A stretch of DNA of 53,113 bases from Acidilobaceae archaeon (GTDB taxonomy: Archaea; Thermoproteota; Thermoprotei_A; Sulfolobales; Acidilobaceae), in contig JALWEI010000003.1 in the NCBI GenBank assembly GCA_027014125.1, forward strand, positions 1 to 53,113. Reading direction: 5' to 3'. Positions 25,757-34,278 of this stretch are shown here, in pieces (position 1 is the stretch's first letter; the number at the start of each line of letters is the position of its first letter). The notes beneath the pieces were generated by a model. It was not told the origin of the DNA. It saw nothing but the letters and a program-made list of their open reading frames with translations, and did not search any database. A program made the translations under genes and the position numbers.

Positions 25757-27086
25757 TCCTAACGTGGTAGTAGTCCTGCTCCCTGCTCCAGGCAGCCATG
25801 ACTACTGATCCCTCTAGCCCCGGCTCGAGCCTCCTAACCGTGGATTCCAGGCCCTCCTGGTAGTCCCTGGCGGGGACTATTAGGGGCTCGGCTCCCCATA
25901 GTATCGATACGGCCCTGGCCACGGTCCTGGTGGGTACCCCTACCTTGTATGGCCTCGTTGGCCTGAATGCGCTTATCCTGCCTGGGAATGTGCCTGTCCT
26001 GCTGTAGACCACTAGGGTTGCTCCTAGGCTCTCTGCTAGCTCTACTATGCCGCGGGCTAGCCTGTACTCTACCCCCCGTGCCTCCGGCTTGGCTGGCCTG
26101 TAGTCCTGGAGGGCAGCCTTCACTATCCTCCTTAGCCACTTTACGGCCTCGACGGGGTACTCGCCCACCGCCGTCTCGCTGGTTAGCATCATCGCATCCA
26201 CCCCGCTCCTGGCGCCCGTGTAGACGTCTACCACGTCGCTCCTCGCTGGTATGGGGCTGGCTAGCATGCTTGGCAGTAGCTCGGTTGCCAGTATAACCGG
26301 CCTTAGCTCGGCCCGTGCCCCCTCTATGATCCTCGCCTGGACCCTTGGGAGCTCCTCCAGGGGGTAGTGCATCCCCAGGTCTCCCCTGGCCACCACCACC
26401 CCGTCGCTGGCCCTCGCTATCTCCCTTATACCCTCAACCGCTGAGGGCGTCTCGATCTTCGCTATTACCCTTACATGCCCGGCCCCCAGGCTCCGGAGCC
26501 TATCCCTAACCTCCTCCACGTGGCCCGGGCCCCTGACGTAGCTTACCATCACGTGGCTGAACGGCCTTGAGGCGACGAACTCCAGGTCCTCCAGGTCCTT
26601 GCCGGTCAGAGGGGGGAGGGGGAGGTCCTTGCCGGAGACGGCCACCCCCTTCCTAGGCTCTATCAGCCTGCCGCTCTCCACTCTAGCCTTAGCCCCGCCG
26701 CTCCACGTCTCCATCACCCTGAGTACTACTTTACCGTCGGCCACCAGGACCTTGTCGCCTGGCTCTAGGATCTTGAATAGCTCGTCCCTATCCACCGGGA
26801 CTCCATCGCTGCCCAGGGTGACCACATCGCCCGGCTTGACCTGGATGGGGGTGAAGGAGCCAAGCCTGACCCTAGGCCCCTCCAGGTCAGCCACTATTGC
26901 CAGGGGCCTCCCTATCCTCTCCTCCGCATCCCGGATATGGTTAACCATCTTGTCCCAGAGGCTCCTCGACCCGTGACTCATGTTGATCCTAAACCCGTCT
27001 ACCCCGGCCTTTGCAAGGTCCTCGACTAGGCTCACCGAAGAGGGGCCCAGGGTGGCTAGCACCTTGACCATCAAGAATCCAGGCAC
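25731..27086 (-). CDS. pyk: Pyruvate kinase
   Basis: Final glycolytic enzyme, phosphoenolpyruvate to pyruvate with ATP formation. 451 aa, the short archaeal/bacterial type. Motifs: KVLATLGPSS, FRINMSHGS, DLEGPRVRLG, VIAKIETPSAVEGI (catalytic Lys), RGDLGMHYPLEE and MLTSETAVGEYPVEAV. The C-terminal domain (about 325-451) is complete. GTG 27086 has GGGAG 7 nt before; ATG 27071 is the alternative family-like start (MVKVLATLG). TATA at 27108-27117. Confidence 0.95.
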   Translation of the reverse strand: MPGFLMVKVLATLGPSSVSLVEDLAKAGVDGFRINMSHGSRSLWDKMVNHIRDAEERIGRPLAIVADLEGPRVRLGSFTPIQVKPGDVVTLGSDGVPVDRDELFKILEPGDKVLVADGKVVLRVMETWSGGAKARVESGRLIEPRKGVAVSGKDLPLPPLTGKDLEDLEFVASRPFSHVMVSYVRGPGHVEEVRDRLRSLGAGHVRVIAKIETPSAVEGIREIARASDGVVVARGDLGMHYPLEELPRVQARIIEGARAELRPVILATELLPSMLASPIPARSDVVDVYTGARSGVDAMMLTSETAVGEYPVEAVKWLRRIVKAALQDYRPAKPEARGVEYRLARGIVELAESLGATLVVYSRTGTFPGRISAFRPTRPYKVGVPTRTVARAVSILWGAEPLIVPARDYQEGLESTVRRLEPGLEGSVVMAAWSREQDYYHVRIRIDRGAG

Positions 27087-27107
27087 CCATTATCTCCCGG
27101 ATCGTGC

Positions 27108-27117
27108 TATCTATTTT
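27108..27117 (-). promoter_or_regulatory. TATA box of pyruvate kinase gene
   Basis: CTTAAAATAG on the minus strand is centred about 26 nt before GTG 27086, so transcripts may be nearly leaderless. The reverse reading TATTTTAAG points the other way, into the intergenic hairpin. Confidence 0.5.
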
Positions 27118-27138
27118 AAGAGCGGGGCCCCCGGGGCC

Positions 27139-27184
27139 CTGGAGTCAGTGTCGTGGTTAGGAGGCGGTCTGGCCGCCTCTCCAG
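27139..27184. other. Intergenic nested inverted repeat
   Basis: CTGGAG (27139-27144) pairs with CTCCAG (27179-27184), and AGGCGG (27162-27167) pairs with CCGCCT (27173-27178) inside it. It sits in the 245-base gap between the divergent pyruvate kinase and GlcNAc-1-P-transferase genes. It could be a regulatory or RNA hairpin, or a chance product of GC-rich sequence. Confidence 0.3.
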
Positions 27185-27331
27185 CCTCTCATGCGGGCCT
27201 TGTCTTCACCGGAGCCACTGTGGCCCCTTGAGACCCGGGTTCTATGCGTTGATGTCATCGGCTCCAACAGGGGTAGGGTTGGCTGGGCCCCCTTATAATC
27301 CCTTCTATTGTATACTCCATGCCGGAGGAGC

Positions 27332-28351
27332 GTGTTGCTCGGCGGCGTGGAGCCTCTCTACCTAGCAGTGTCAGTTCTGGTCTCGCTGGTAGTGACGGTT
27401 GTGCTGGTTAGGGCCTGGATACCTGTGGCCCATGCCAGGGGGTTCGTGGGTTTTGATAAGAATAAGCCGGGGGAGAGGCGTGTTGCTGAGATGGGTGGTG
27501 TGTGGGCCATTAATGGGGCCGTCTTCGGCCTCCTAGTCCTAGTCGCGTTGTACCGGTACCTCCACGGCACCGTGTTCTATGGATACGAGCTGTTCGGCCT
27601 CTCCCTCCTCCTCTTCATGGCTGGGTTCATAGGGTTGATAGACGATATCCTGGGCTGGAAGAAGGGGCTTAGGAGGAGGTATAGGATACTCGCCACCATC
27701 CCGATTGCCCTCCCCCTGGTCGTGATCCAAGCCGGTGTCTCCAGGATGAATATCCCCCTGCTGGGCACCATTGACCTCGGGCTCCTCTACCCGCTGGTCC
27801 TCGTCCCCATAGGCGTGATGGGAGCCGCTAATGCCTTCAACATGATAGCTGGGTATAACGGGTTGGAGGCGGGTATGGGGCTCCTCCTCATGCTATTCAC
27901 CGCCTACTACAGCCTGGCCGAGGGCTTGGTGCACGTGTTCTATGCGAGCATGACCATGGCGGGCGCCCTGGCAGGCTTCCTGGTCTATAACTGGTATCCT
28001 GCCAGGGTGTTCCCTGGGAACACCCTCACCTATGCCGTGGGAGCGTATTATGCGGGCCTCGTCATTATAGGGAACTTCGAGAAGTTCGGCCTAACCCTAT
28101 TCGCCCTCTACTTCATCGAGTTCGCCCTCTACCTTAGGGGTAGGCTCCACGGGGTCGATAAGGAGAACTTCGCGTCCCTGGCGGAGGGCAGGATGAGGCC
28201 CCCCTATGAGAGGGCCTATAGCCTCACCCACATTGCCCTGATGGTCCTCGACAGGACGGTGGGAGCCACCGAGGTGAGGGTGGTACTCTTCATACTATCC
28301 CTCCAGGCCCTGGTTGGCCTCGTTAGCCTCGCACTCTTCCTTCCAAGCTAG
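27332..28351 (+). CDS. Polyprenyl-phosphate GlcNAc-1-phosphate transferase-like membrane enzyme (GT4/AglH-DPAGT1 family)
   Basis: Transfers a sugar-1-phosphate from a UDP-sugar to a dolichyl-type phosphate carrier, the first step of N-glycan assembly. 339 aa with about ten membrane segments. Motifs: DKNKPGERRVAEMGG (about 42-56), GLIDDILGWKKG (DDxxG, about 105), NAFNMIAGYNGLE (about 170) and NWYPARVFPGNT (about 222). The NMxxGxNGLE form matches eukaryotic ALG7/archaeal enzymes rather than MraY. GTG 27332 follows GGAGGAG (27324-27330); TTG 27335 and GTG 27347 are alternatives. It plausibly supplies glycans for the surface protein at 10315. Confidence 0.87.
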   Translation: MLLGGVEPLYLAVSVLVSLVVTVVLVRAWIPVAHARGFVGFDKNKPGERRVAEMGGVWAINGAVFGLLVLVALYRYLHGTVFYGYELFGLSLLLFMAGFIGLIDDILGWKKGLRRRYRILATIPIALPLVVIQAGVSRMNIPLLGTIDLGLLYPLVLVPIGVMGAANAFNMIAGYNGLEAGMGLLLMLFTAYYSLAEGLVHVFYASMTMAGALAGFLVYNWYPARVFPGNTLTYAVGAYYAGLVIIGNFEKFGLTLFALYFIEFALYLRGRLHGVDKENFASLAEGRMRPPYERAYSLTHIALMVLDRTVGATEVRVVLFILSLQALVGLVSLALFLPS

Positions 28352-28939
28352 TATAGCCTCGGCCACGCCGGGGTCCCTCCATAGGCCCCGGGTAGCTACT
28401 ACCCTAACTCCTAGGCCCTCGTACAGCCTGAGGTCGTAGCGGCTATCCCCCACGAATACAACCTCGCAGGGCTCCACGCCCTCTCTAGCCACTATCTCGT
28501 CTAGGTGTGGCTTCCCCTTCTCGAACCCGCTCCCGGGATCGTTGCATAACACTCCATCCAGCATGCCATCTGGTATAAGGCCCCTGATCACGTTGCACTC
28601 GTTGTTGGTGGAAAGGTACACCTTGAGCCCCCGCGCCCTCATCCGCTCCACCGTCTCCACCACCCTACTGTCGACCTTGATGCCCGCTAGTAGCTTCCTC
28701 TTCCACTCCTCAAACCTGCGTGCCACGTCCTCGACCCTCTCCCGGGGTACGCCAGCCTCGAGTAGCTGCTTCCTGAAGGGCATCCCCATCGTCTCCTTGT
28801 AGAGCCTCCTAGCTTCCTCCAGGCTCATGCCGCCAGCCTCGCTTATCAGCCTTGAAGCCTCCTCTGTGTAGAGGCCCATAGTGTCTATCACAGTCCCGTC
28901 CAGGTCTAGGAGAACCACCCTTGGGCAGCATCTTGCCAC
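28295..28939 (-). CDS. HAD-superfamily phosphatase
   Basis: 214-aa haloacid-dehalogenase-type hydrolase. Motif I LLDLDGTVIDT (about 9-19), motif II LSTNNE (about 108), the Lys region EKGKPHLDE (about 140) and motif III VFVGDSRYDLRLYEGLG (about 163). A helical cap follows motif I, as in phosphoglycolate-phosphatase-like (GmhB/Gph) enzymes. Substrate unknown. It overlaps the PfkB gene upstream by 34 nt and the convergent glycosyltransferase gene by 57 nt. The GTG at 28918 would shorten the overlap and is a serious alternative start. Confidence 0.85.
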   Translation of the reverse strand: MARCCPRVVLLDLDGTVIDTMGLYTEEASRLISEAGGMSLEEARRLYKETMGMPFRKQLLEAGVPRERVEDVARRFEEWKRKLLAGIKVDSRVVETVERMRARGLKVYLSTNNECNVIRGLIPDGMLDGVLCNDPGSGFEKGKPHLDEIVAREGVEPCEVVFVGDSRYDLRLYEGLGVRVVATRGLWRDPGVAEAILAWKEECEANEANQGLEG

Positions 28940-29694
28940 TTCTTGATCGCCTCCTGTATCCTGGGTAGCAGCACGGGCACTAGGGCTGCCGCCTTCCTGG
29001 CAGCCTCTGGCAGGCTATAACCCCTTAGGAGCCCTAGTGCCAGGGCCGCTGTGAACACGTCCCCCGCCCCGGTGGGATCGGCTAGCCTGGGGCCTTCCGG
29101 GTCGAGTGTCCAGCTGGCCCATGGCGTTGCTAGCCTTATCTTGCCAGGCCCATTTGTCTCTACGAGGACTCCCCAGCGTCCTAGGCCTGAGGCCTCCTGG
29201 CCGGAGGCGTGGAGCACCTGGTAGAGGCCGGGGGCGTCTAGGACCTTCTTCAGGCCAGCCCTGTGGTAGCCCTGGGCGTCTACCACTACTATGTCTGCGT
29301 GTTGCCAGAGTAGTGGTAGGAGATGCCCGGCCTCCTCGCCGGATAGGGGGGATAACAGGATCATGTCCCATCTGTCCCTTGTTAGTGTGTTGAGGATCTC
29401 TCCGTGGTCCATTGGGGGTGGCCTGTGGATGGTCTCGACCCTCCTCTCTTGGCCTCGGTAGGTGAGGCTGAAAACGGCACCTGGCCTGGTAGTCGGGTAG
29501 CCTGCCCTCTCCAGCCCTAGCCTCCTCTCCGCCGCTACTGCTGGCAGGGTCTCTACTCCTATTGGCCCTGCTAGTGTGGGTCTTGCCCCTAGCATTGATA
29601 GTGCTAGCCCTGCGTATAGTCCCGGGCCTCCCGGCCTAGGCTCTCCTTCTACGAGGTCTATCGTGGGCGGCGCTATAACTAGGATCTTCTCCAC
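28906..29694 (-). CDS. PfkB-family carbohydrate/nucleoside kinase
   Basis: 262-aa ribokinase-family kinase. N-terminal GGPGLYAGLALSMLGA (about 20-35) is the substrate/lid region. The C-terminal signature DPTGAGDVFTAALALGLL (about 211-228) carries the anion hole and catalytic Asp. GTG 29694 is preferred: a GGAGG run lies 4 nt upstream and the protein then begins EKILVIAPPTIDLV. The frame is open to 29718. Coupled to the HAD phosphatase, so the pair may phosphorylate and dephosphorylate a sugar; substrate not determinable. Confidence 0.87.
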   Translation of the reverse strand: MEKILVIAPPTIDLVEGEPRPGGPGLYAGLALSMLGARPTLAGPIGVETLPAVAAERRLGLERAGYPTTRPGAVFSLTYRGQERRVETIHRPPPMDHGEILNTLTRDRWDMILLSPLSGEEAGHLLPLLWQHADIVVVDAQGYHRAGLKKVLDAPGLYQVLHASGQEASGLGRWGVLVETNGPGKIRLATPWASWTLDPEGPRLADPTGAGDVFTAALALGLLRGYSLPEAARKAAALVPVLLPRIQEAIKKWQDAAQGWFS

Positions 29695-29790
29695 TTCGCC
29701 TCCTTCCCGTGTATGCAATGGGGTGGCCGCGGGGATCGTATTAAGGTTTTATTGACCCTGTAGCTCAGGGTGTGCTGGAGGGGTGGTTGC

Positions 29791-30792
29791 ATGGGGCTAA
29801 GGCTGAAGAGGCCCGCCAGGGTTCCCCGGGGCGAGGATTATGACCTGGTCATAGTTGGCGCTGGCCCGGCTGGGCTTAGCGCCGCTATCTACGCCGCCAG
29901 GTTTCTCCTCAAGACGGTAGTGGTTACCGTGGACGTTGGGGGCCAGCTTAACCTGACCGATTGGGTTGACGACTACCCGGGTATGGGGAAGATTAGGGCC
30001 AGCGACCTGGTCTCCAACTTCAAGAGCCACGCCGAGATGTTTGGGGTTAAGGTTGTGGATGGCGTCAAGGTCACCAGCGTCGAGGGCCCCGACGAGGAGG
30101 ACTGGCTCAGGGTCAAGGGTACTAGGGGGCTCGACGTGAGGGCTAGGACTGTGATACTGGCCGTGGGTAGCGAGAGGAGGAAGCTCGGGGTGCCGGGCGA
30201 GAAGGAGTTCGCCGGGAAGGGGGTCAGCTACTGTAGCGTGTGCGACGCCCCCTTCTTCAAGGGAAAGGAGGCGGTGGCAGTCGTTGGAGGTGGCGACGCG
30301 GCGTTCGAGGGCGCCCTCCTGCTGAGCGGGTATGTGGGTAAGGTGTACCTGATCCACAGGAGGAGGGGCTTCAGGGCCAAGCCGTTCTATGTCGAAGAGC
30401 TCAAGTCTAAGCCCAACGTCGAGTTCGTCCTTGACAGTGTAGTGAAGGAGATCCGTGGCGATGATAGTGTGAAGAGCGTTGTTGTGGTGAACAAGGTTAC
30501 GGGGGAGGAGAGGGAGCTCAGGGTGGACGGGATATTCATAGAGATAGGATTCCAGCCACCCAAGGAGTGGTACCACTCCATGGGCCTAGAGACCGATGAC
30601 GACGGGTACCTTAAGGTTGACGAGTGGATGAGGACCAACAAGCCCGGCATATTCGCTGCTGGGGACGCTACAACTCTATGGAGGGGCTTCCGCCAGGTGG
30701 TTACAGCCGCCGCTATGGGGGCGGTGGCCGCATATAGCGCCTACAACTACCTCATAGAGAAGGGCCTGTATAAGCCTAGGAAGAAGGGCTAG
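29791..30792 (+). CDS. trxB: Thioredoxin reductase
   Basis: NAD(P)H-dependent flavoprotein that reduces thioredoxin. 333 aa. FAD motif VIVGAGPAGLSAAIYAAR (about 20-37), redox-active CSVCDAP (about 149), NAD(P) motif VVGGGDAAFEGALLL (about 167) and C-terminal GIFAAGDAT (about 290). ATG 29791 has GGAGGGGTGG just upstream; the frame is open to 29770. A likely partner is the CPYC thioredoxin at 17310. The end overlaps the convergent MBL gene by 4 nt. Confidence 0.94.
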   Translation: MGLRLKRPARVPRGEDYDLVIVGAGPAGLSAAIYAARFLLKTVVVTVDVGGQLNLTDWVDDYPGMGKIRASDLVSNFKSHAEMFGVKVVDGVKVTSVEGPDEEDWLRVKGTRGLDVRARTVILAVGSERRKLGVPGEKEFAGKGVSYCSVCDAPFFKGKEAVAVVGGGDAAFEGALLLSGYVGKVYLIHRRRGFRAKPFYVEELKSKPNVEFVLDSVVKEIRGDDSVKSVVVVNKVTGEERELRVDGIFIEIGFQPPKEWYHSMGLETDDDGYLKVDEWMRTNKPGIFAAGDATTLWRGFRQVVTAAAMGAVAAYSAYNYLIEKGLYKPRKKG

Positions 30793-31748
30793 GCCAGCCT
30801 CCACCCCTTAACCCCGCCTAGGTCTACCTCCTCCACCAGGCCCTCCACCTCCAGCCTCCTGATGTGGGCCAGCGCCTCGCCCATGGCGAAGAACCTCTCG
30901 GGCGCGGGGTACTCCTCCCAGCTGCTATACCTGGTCCTCCACTTTATCCTCCTGGCAACGTCGTACCCGGCTAGGGGGCCCTCTCTTAGTAGGCCCAGGA
31001 CCTCGGCTAGCCTGGACTTGTGGTGCTCTAGGATCTCCCTGGCCCTCCCGGCGGGGTCCTGGATGGGGTCCCTGTGCCCCGGGTAGGCTACGCTGGCCCC
31101 TATCCCTGCTATCCTGGATAGGCTCTCCATGTACCAGCCTAGGGGGTCGTCCCTCCAGTTGTGTATAGTCACGTGGGGGGTTATGCCTGGGAGAAGGGTG
31201 TCCCCCACTATCAGCCTCTCGCCGGGTAGCTTGAGTAGTATGTGCCCCGGCGTGTGGCCGGGGGCCTCTAGGACCTCTGCCCTAGCCCCTCCCAGGTCTA
31301 TGGTGTCTCCCTCCTGGAGTGGTCGCCAGTCTAGCGAGGCGGCCTCCTCGTAGACGTCCCTTAGCCTGAGCGCGGGGTGGCTCATCCTTATCTCCTCCAC
31401 CTCCTCCTTGGGCATGCCGGCCTCCTGGTAGAGTTGGAGGGCGGAGCCGATGTACTCCTCCACGCCTCCACGGATGACCTTGAGGTCTCCCTCTCCTATG
31501 TAGAGTCGTGCCCCCGAGATGTAGTATACCATCGTCGAGGCCGTGGAATGGTCCACGTGGAAGTGGGTAACCACCACGCTCTCCAGGCTACACGGGCTAA
31601 CCCCAGCCTCTGCCAGGCCACGGGATAGGTCTAGGAGGGACCGGCCCCACGCCATGCCAGGGTCTATGAGTGCCGAGCCTATCAGGTAGGAGTTGACCCA
31701 CCCGAGGCTCTTTATAGGAAGCCTCACCCTGATACGAGCCACATCCAA
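30789..31748 (-). CDS. Metallo-beta-lactamase-fold hydrolase (LACTB2-like)
   Basis: 319-aa zinc hydrolase with THFHVDHS (about 60), APGHTPGHILLKL (about 160), VGDTLLPGI (about 180) and YPGHRDPI (about 220). The C-terminal 80 residues form a small winged-helix-like domain (GYDVARRIKWRTRY), as in LACTB2-type and some RNA-processing enzymes. It could act on thioesters, cyclic phosphodiesters or RNA. TTG 31748 is used; GTG at residue 3 is an option. Monocistronic, convergent with trxB. Confidence 0.85.
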   Translation of the reverse strand: MDVARIRVRLPIKSLGWVNSYLIGSALIDPGMAWGRSLLDLSRGLAEAGVSPCSLESVVVTHFHVDHSTASTMVYYISGARLYIGEGDLKVIRGGVEEYIGSALQLYQEAGMPKEEVEEIRMSHPALRLRDVYEEAASLDWRPLQEGDTIDLGGARAEVLEAPGHTPGHILLKLPGERLIVGDTLLPGITPHVTIHNWRDDPLGWYMESLSRIAGIGASVAYPGHRDPIQDPAGRAREILEHHKSRLAEVLGLLREGPLAGYDVARRIKWRTRYSSWEEYPAPERFFAMGEALAHIRRLEVEGLVEEVDLGGVKGWRLA

Positions 31749-31789
31749 TCTACGCGGACACCCTCAACGTAATTGTATTTCCCTGGGGC

Positions 31790-32827
31790 CTATATAGGCT
31801 TGGGGCCGCCCCGTGTTAGTGCCTTATAGAATATGAGCCACTCCCCCAGGAGCCATAGAGGTGTCAGCATCGTGGGTGGCGACGCCACCCAGTACAACTC
31901 GCCGAGGAGCCTGTACTCGAGGAAGTCGGCTAGGGCCATGCTGGCCTGCGCGCCCCCAAACCCTGGTAACGGGAATAGGGCCCACCTGGCAACTAGTAGG
32001 GGCGCCAGCAGGCTGGCCACCCCCTGCTGGATCCCCCCGGGGCCGCTGCCCAATGCGATGTTAACCAGCAGCTCCATATCGAACGTGAAGGTCCTCCAGC
32101 ACGCTGCCTGGCCCAGGAGGGGGAACGCTATCAGGAACCTGTAGGGCCTCCACCTGAGCCTGCTAAACCCTGCCAGCCAGAGGCCTATAGCCGGGTATGC
32201 CAGGGCCGCCGTGATGCCGAAGGGGCTCAGCATTGCCAGGAGTATAACCGATATTACAGCTACTCCGAGGAGCGGAGCCGCTAGGATCCTGGCGATCCTC
32301 GTAGACACACTGTGGAACCTCGGCATCAGATCCGCCGGGTTCACGCCGCCTATAAGGGGCTCGAAGACCCTGTAGGCTAGGTAGGCGTAGGCTATATACG
32401 CCAGCGGGTACCCCACGGCCACCCACGCCTCCAGCCACCATGCACTCCGGATCACCTCGTAGACCTCGCCCCAGCTGAGACACATGAACATGGTGCTCGA
32501 TATCCACGCCGTAGCGAAGGGAGCCAGGGCCAGGGCCATCACCATCCTATAGCGCCTATTCCACACCAGGCCCGGGGACACCGCCAGGGGGGCTAGGAGC
32601 AGGGCAGCCACTAGGTAGAGCAGCGTGGGGGCTATGAAGAGCTTAAACCACACGCTGTCAGTCCCGATACCTAGGGTCTTGTGGAAGAAGACACGGTAGG
32701 GCTTGTCGCAGGCTACCAGGGCGTTGTACTCTAGATACGCTGCCCAGGTGTAGAGGAGGATCATGTAGATCGAGAACAGGGCGACAAGCCTCCTGTACTC
32801 CACGCTTCCACTCTCCATAATGCGCAT
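31790..32827 (-). CDS. Polytopic membrane protein, function unknown
   Basis: 345 aa with about eight hydrophobic segments, starting with LVALFSIYMILLYTWAAYLEY. It has conserved-looking loops with Cys/Trp such as MFMCLSWGEVYEV and RWRPYRFLIAFPLLGQAACW. No transporter or enzyme motif recognised. ATG 32827 and ATG 32818 are both possible; TATA-like sequence lies around 32855-32866. Monocistronic between MBL and surE. Confidence 0.68.
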   Translation of the reverse strand: MRIMESGSVEYRRLVALFSIYMILLYTWAAYLEYNALVACDKPYRVFFHKTLGIGTDSVWFKLFIAPTLLYLVAALLLAPLAVSPGLVWNRRYRMVMALALAPFATAWISSTMFMCLSWGEVYEVIRSAWWLEAWVAVGYPLAYIAYAYLAYRVFEPLIGGVNPADLMPRFHSVSTRIARILAAPLLGVAVISVILLAMLSPFGITAALAYPAIGLWLAGFSRLRWRPYRFLIAFPLLGQAACWRTFTFDMELLVNIALGSGPGGIQQGVASLLAPLLVARWALFPLPGFGGAQASMALADFLEYRLLGELYWVASPPTMLTPLWLLGEWLIFYKALTRGGPKPI

Positions 32828-32884
32828 ATACTTTTAACAACTATACCCAACCCATATAATAAACCTATTGATTTTTAATGTAAT

Positions 32885-33661
32885 TTAATTAGAAGAATCC
32901 GTGGTAGCCGGCAGGATTCTCTCTATCGCCTCGACGAGCCACGGGGGCCTTGCGGCCTCCCTAAGCCTCCCCGGCTGTATCGCCGACACCGATATGTAGC
33001 CGTTGAGTACGGCCCACACGTCTGTCCCCTCCCCGGCGTCCCAGTACCTTTGCCTCCAGCCGCTGATCTCCACCTTAACCATTCCGTCCTCTACCCTGAG
33101 TTGTAGCTTGTAGCTGTTGCATGCTGGCCTGGTCAGCAGGATCCCACGGGGCCTCTCTTCGGGCACGTTAACGTTGAGCAGTATTGGATCCCTGGATCCT
33201 AGCGCCGCTGCCAGGGATGCTACTAGCCCTGAGGCTGTCTCGTATAGTGTGGGGTCTCTTAGCGTGGAGTCTGTGGCTAGGCTGGCTGCTATTGATGGTA
33301 TACCGTGTACTACTGCCTCGAGTGCTGCCCCTACTGTGCCGCTGGTTAGTATGTCCTCTACCCCCATGTTTGGCCCCTTGTTTATGCCCGAGATCACTAG
33401 GTCCGGCTCCTCGTCCAGGAGTAGCTGGAGTCCTGTTAGCACCGCTGTCGCTGGGGTGGAGTCTATGCTCCACGCCCTCTCGGCTCCGGGGTATCTTACC
33501 TCCCTGATGCGTGCTGGGTACCTAACCGCCTTCCCGATCCCGCTCTGGTTCGTCTCGGGCGCGACTAGGTATACTCTGTGGCCATCCGCCGATAGCCTAG
33601 CCACTAGCGCCTCCAGGCCCGGAGCGCTGATCCCGTCATCGTTGGTTACTAGTATACGCAT
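32885..33661 (-). CDS. surE: 5'/3'-nucleotidase SurE
   Basis: Metal-dependent phosphatase of nucleoside monophosphates and short polyphosphate, 258 aa. It starts MRILVTNDDGISAPGLEAL with the metal Asp pair DD, and has APETNQSGIGKAV (about 36) and ISGINKGPNMGVED (about 89-102). Full length with an ordinary C-terminus. ATG 33661 is close to a TATA element (33700-33708). Confidence 0.95.
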   Translation of the reverse strand: MRILVTNDDGISAPGLEALVARLSADGHRVYLVAPETNQSGIGKAVRYPARIREVRYPGAERAWSIDSTPATAVLTGLQLLLDEEPDLVISGINKGPNMGVEDILTSGTVGAALEAVVHGIPSIAASLATDSTLRDPTLYETASGLVASLAAALGSRDPILLNVNVPEERPRGILLTRPACNSYKLQLRVEDGMVKVEISGWRQRYWDAGEGTDVWAVLNGYISVSAIQPGRLREAARPPWLVEAIERILPATTDSSN

Positions 33662-33699
33662 AGCGTTGGCTACCCACTCTCTACCCCCTACGGACCGGG

Positions 33700-33708
33700 A
33701 TTAAAAAT
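33700..33708 (-). promoter_or_regulatory. TATA box of surE
   Basis: TTTTTAATC on the minus strand is centred about 43 nt before ATG 33661, consistent with a leader of about 17 nt. Confidence 0.45.
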
Positions 33709-33794
33709 GGTTGATTGGCGTGTGAATGATTTAAATTCGCGTTTGACGTCTATAACCTCCACGGCACCTATTATACGTGTAGAGGAGGCGGTCC

Positions 33795-34226
33795 GTGATG
33801 GTCAGGCTACCTAGGAGGAGCATACCCCTCCTAGCCCGGGATATCATGAGCACCCCGGCTATCACCGTTAACGAGAACACCCCGCTGAAGGAGGTTGCCA
33901 GGATCATGTGCGAGAAGAAGATCGGGAGCGTCGTCGTCGTTGGCTTCGACGGGAAGATCAGGGGGATCATAACTGAGAGGGACATGACCTGCGCTGCTGG
34001 CAAGGAGGAGGCAACCCTGGACATGCCCGCCTGGGAGTTCATGACGCCCGACCCGGTCACCGTGACGCCCGAGACCCCGGTGATCGATGTGCTGGACAAG
34101 ATGAGGGATCTAGGGGTTAGGCATATACCGGTGGTGGACAGCGAGGGGAACCCGCTGGGAATGATCTCGGCTAGGGACATAATGGCCTTCGTCGACGTCC
34201 TCATGAGGATGTTCGGCGGCAGGTGA
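33795..34226 (+). CDS. Two-CBS-domain protein
   Basis: 143 aa consisting almost only of two CBS motifs (about 15-70 and 80-140), each with the pattern DIMSTPAITV...KIGSVVVVG...GIITERDM and EFMTPDPVTV...GVRHIPVVD...GMISARDI. Such stand-alone pairs bind adenine nucleotides and regulate partner enzymes. The partner is not obvious here. Starts at GTG 33795 or ATG 33798; GGAGG at 33784-33788. TATA candidates are ATTTAAAT near 33729 and ATTATAC near 33770. Confidence 0.93.
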   Translation: MMVRLPRRSIPLLARDIMSTPAITVNENTPLKEVARIMCEKKIGSVVVVGFDGKIRGIITERDMTCAAGKEEATLDMPAWEFMTPDPVTVTPETPVIDVLDKMRDLGVRHIPVVDSEGNPLGMISARDIMAFVDVLMRMFGGR

Positions 34227-34245
34227 TATGTGGGAGCGTACTGAT

Positions 34246-34256
34246 TCGCATTAATA
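34246..34256 (+). promoter_or_regulatory. TATA box before the OppD-like gene
   Basis: TTCGCATTAATA ends about 25 nt before GTG 34279, the spacing expected of a leaderless archaeal transcript; no Shine-Dalgarno is visible before that GTG. Confidence 0.5.
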
Positions 34257-34278
34257 CCCCTCCACCCCAACCAAATCC

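Noticed and set aside
26599-26976. Plus-strand Ser/Thr/Pro-rich frame under pyk
   Set aside because: Antisense shadow of pyruvate kinase with no protein-like pattern.
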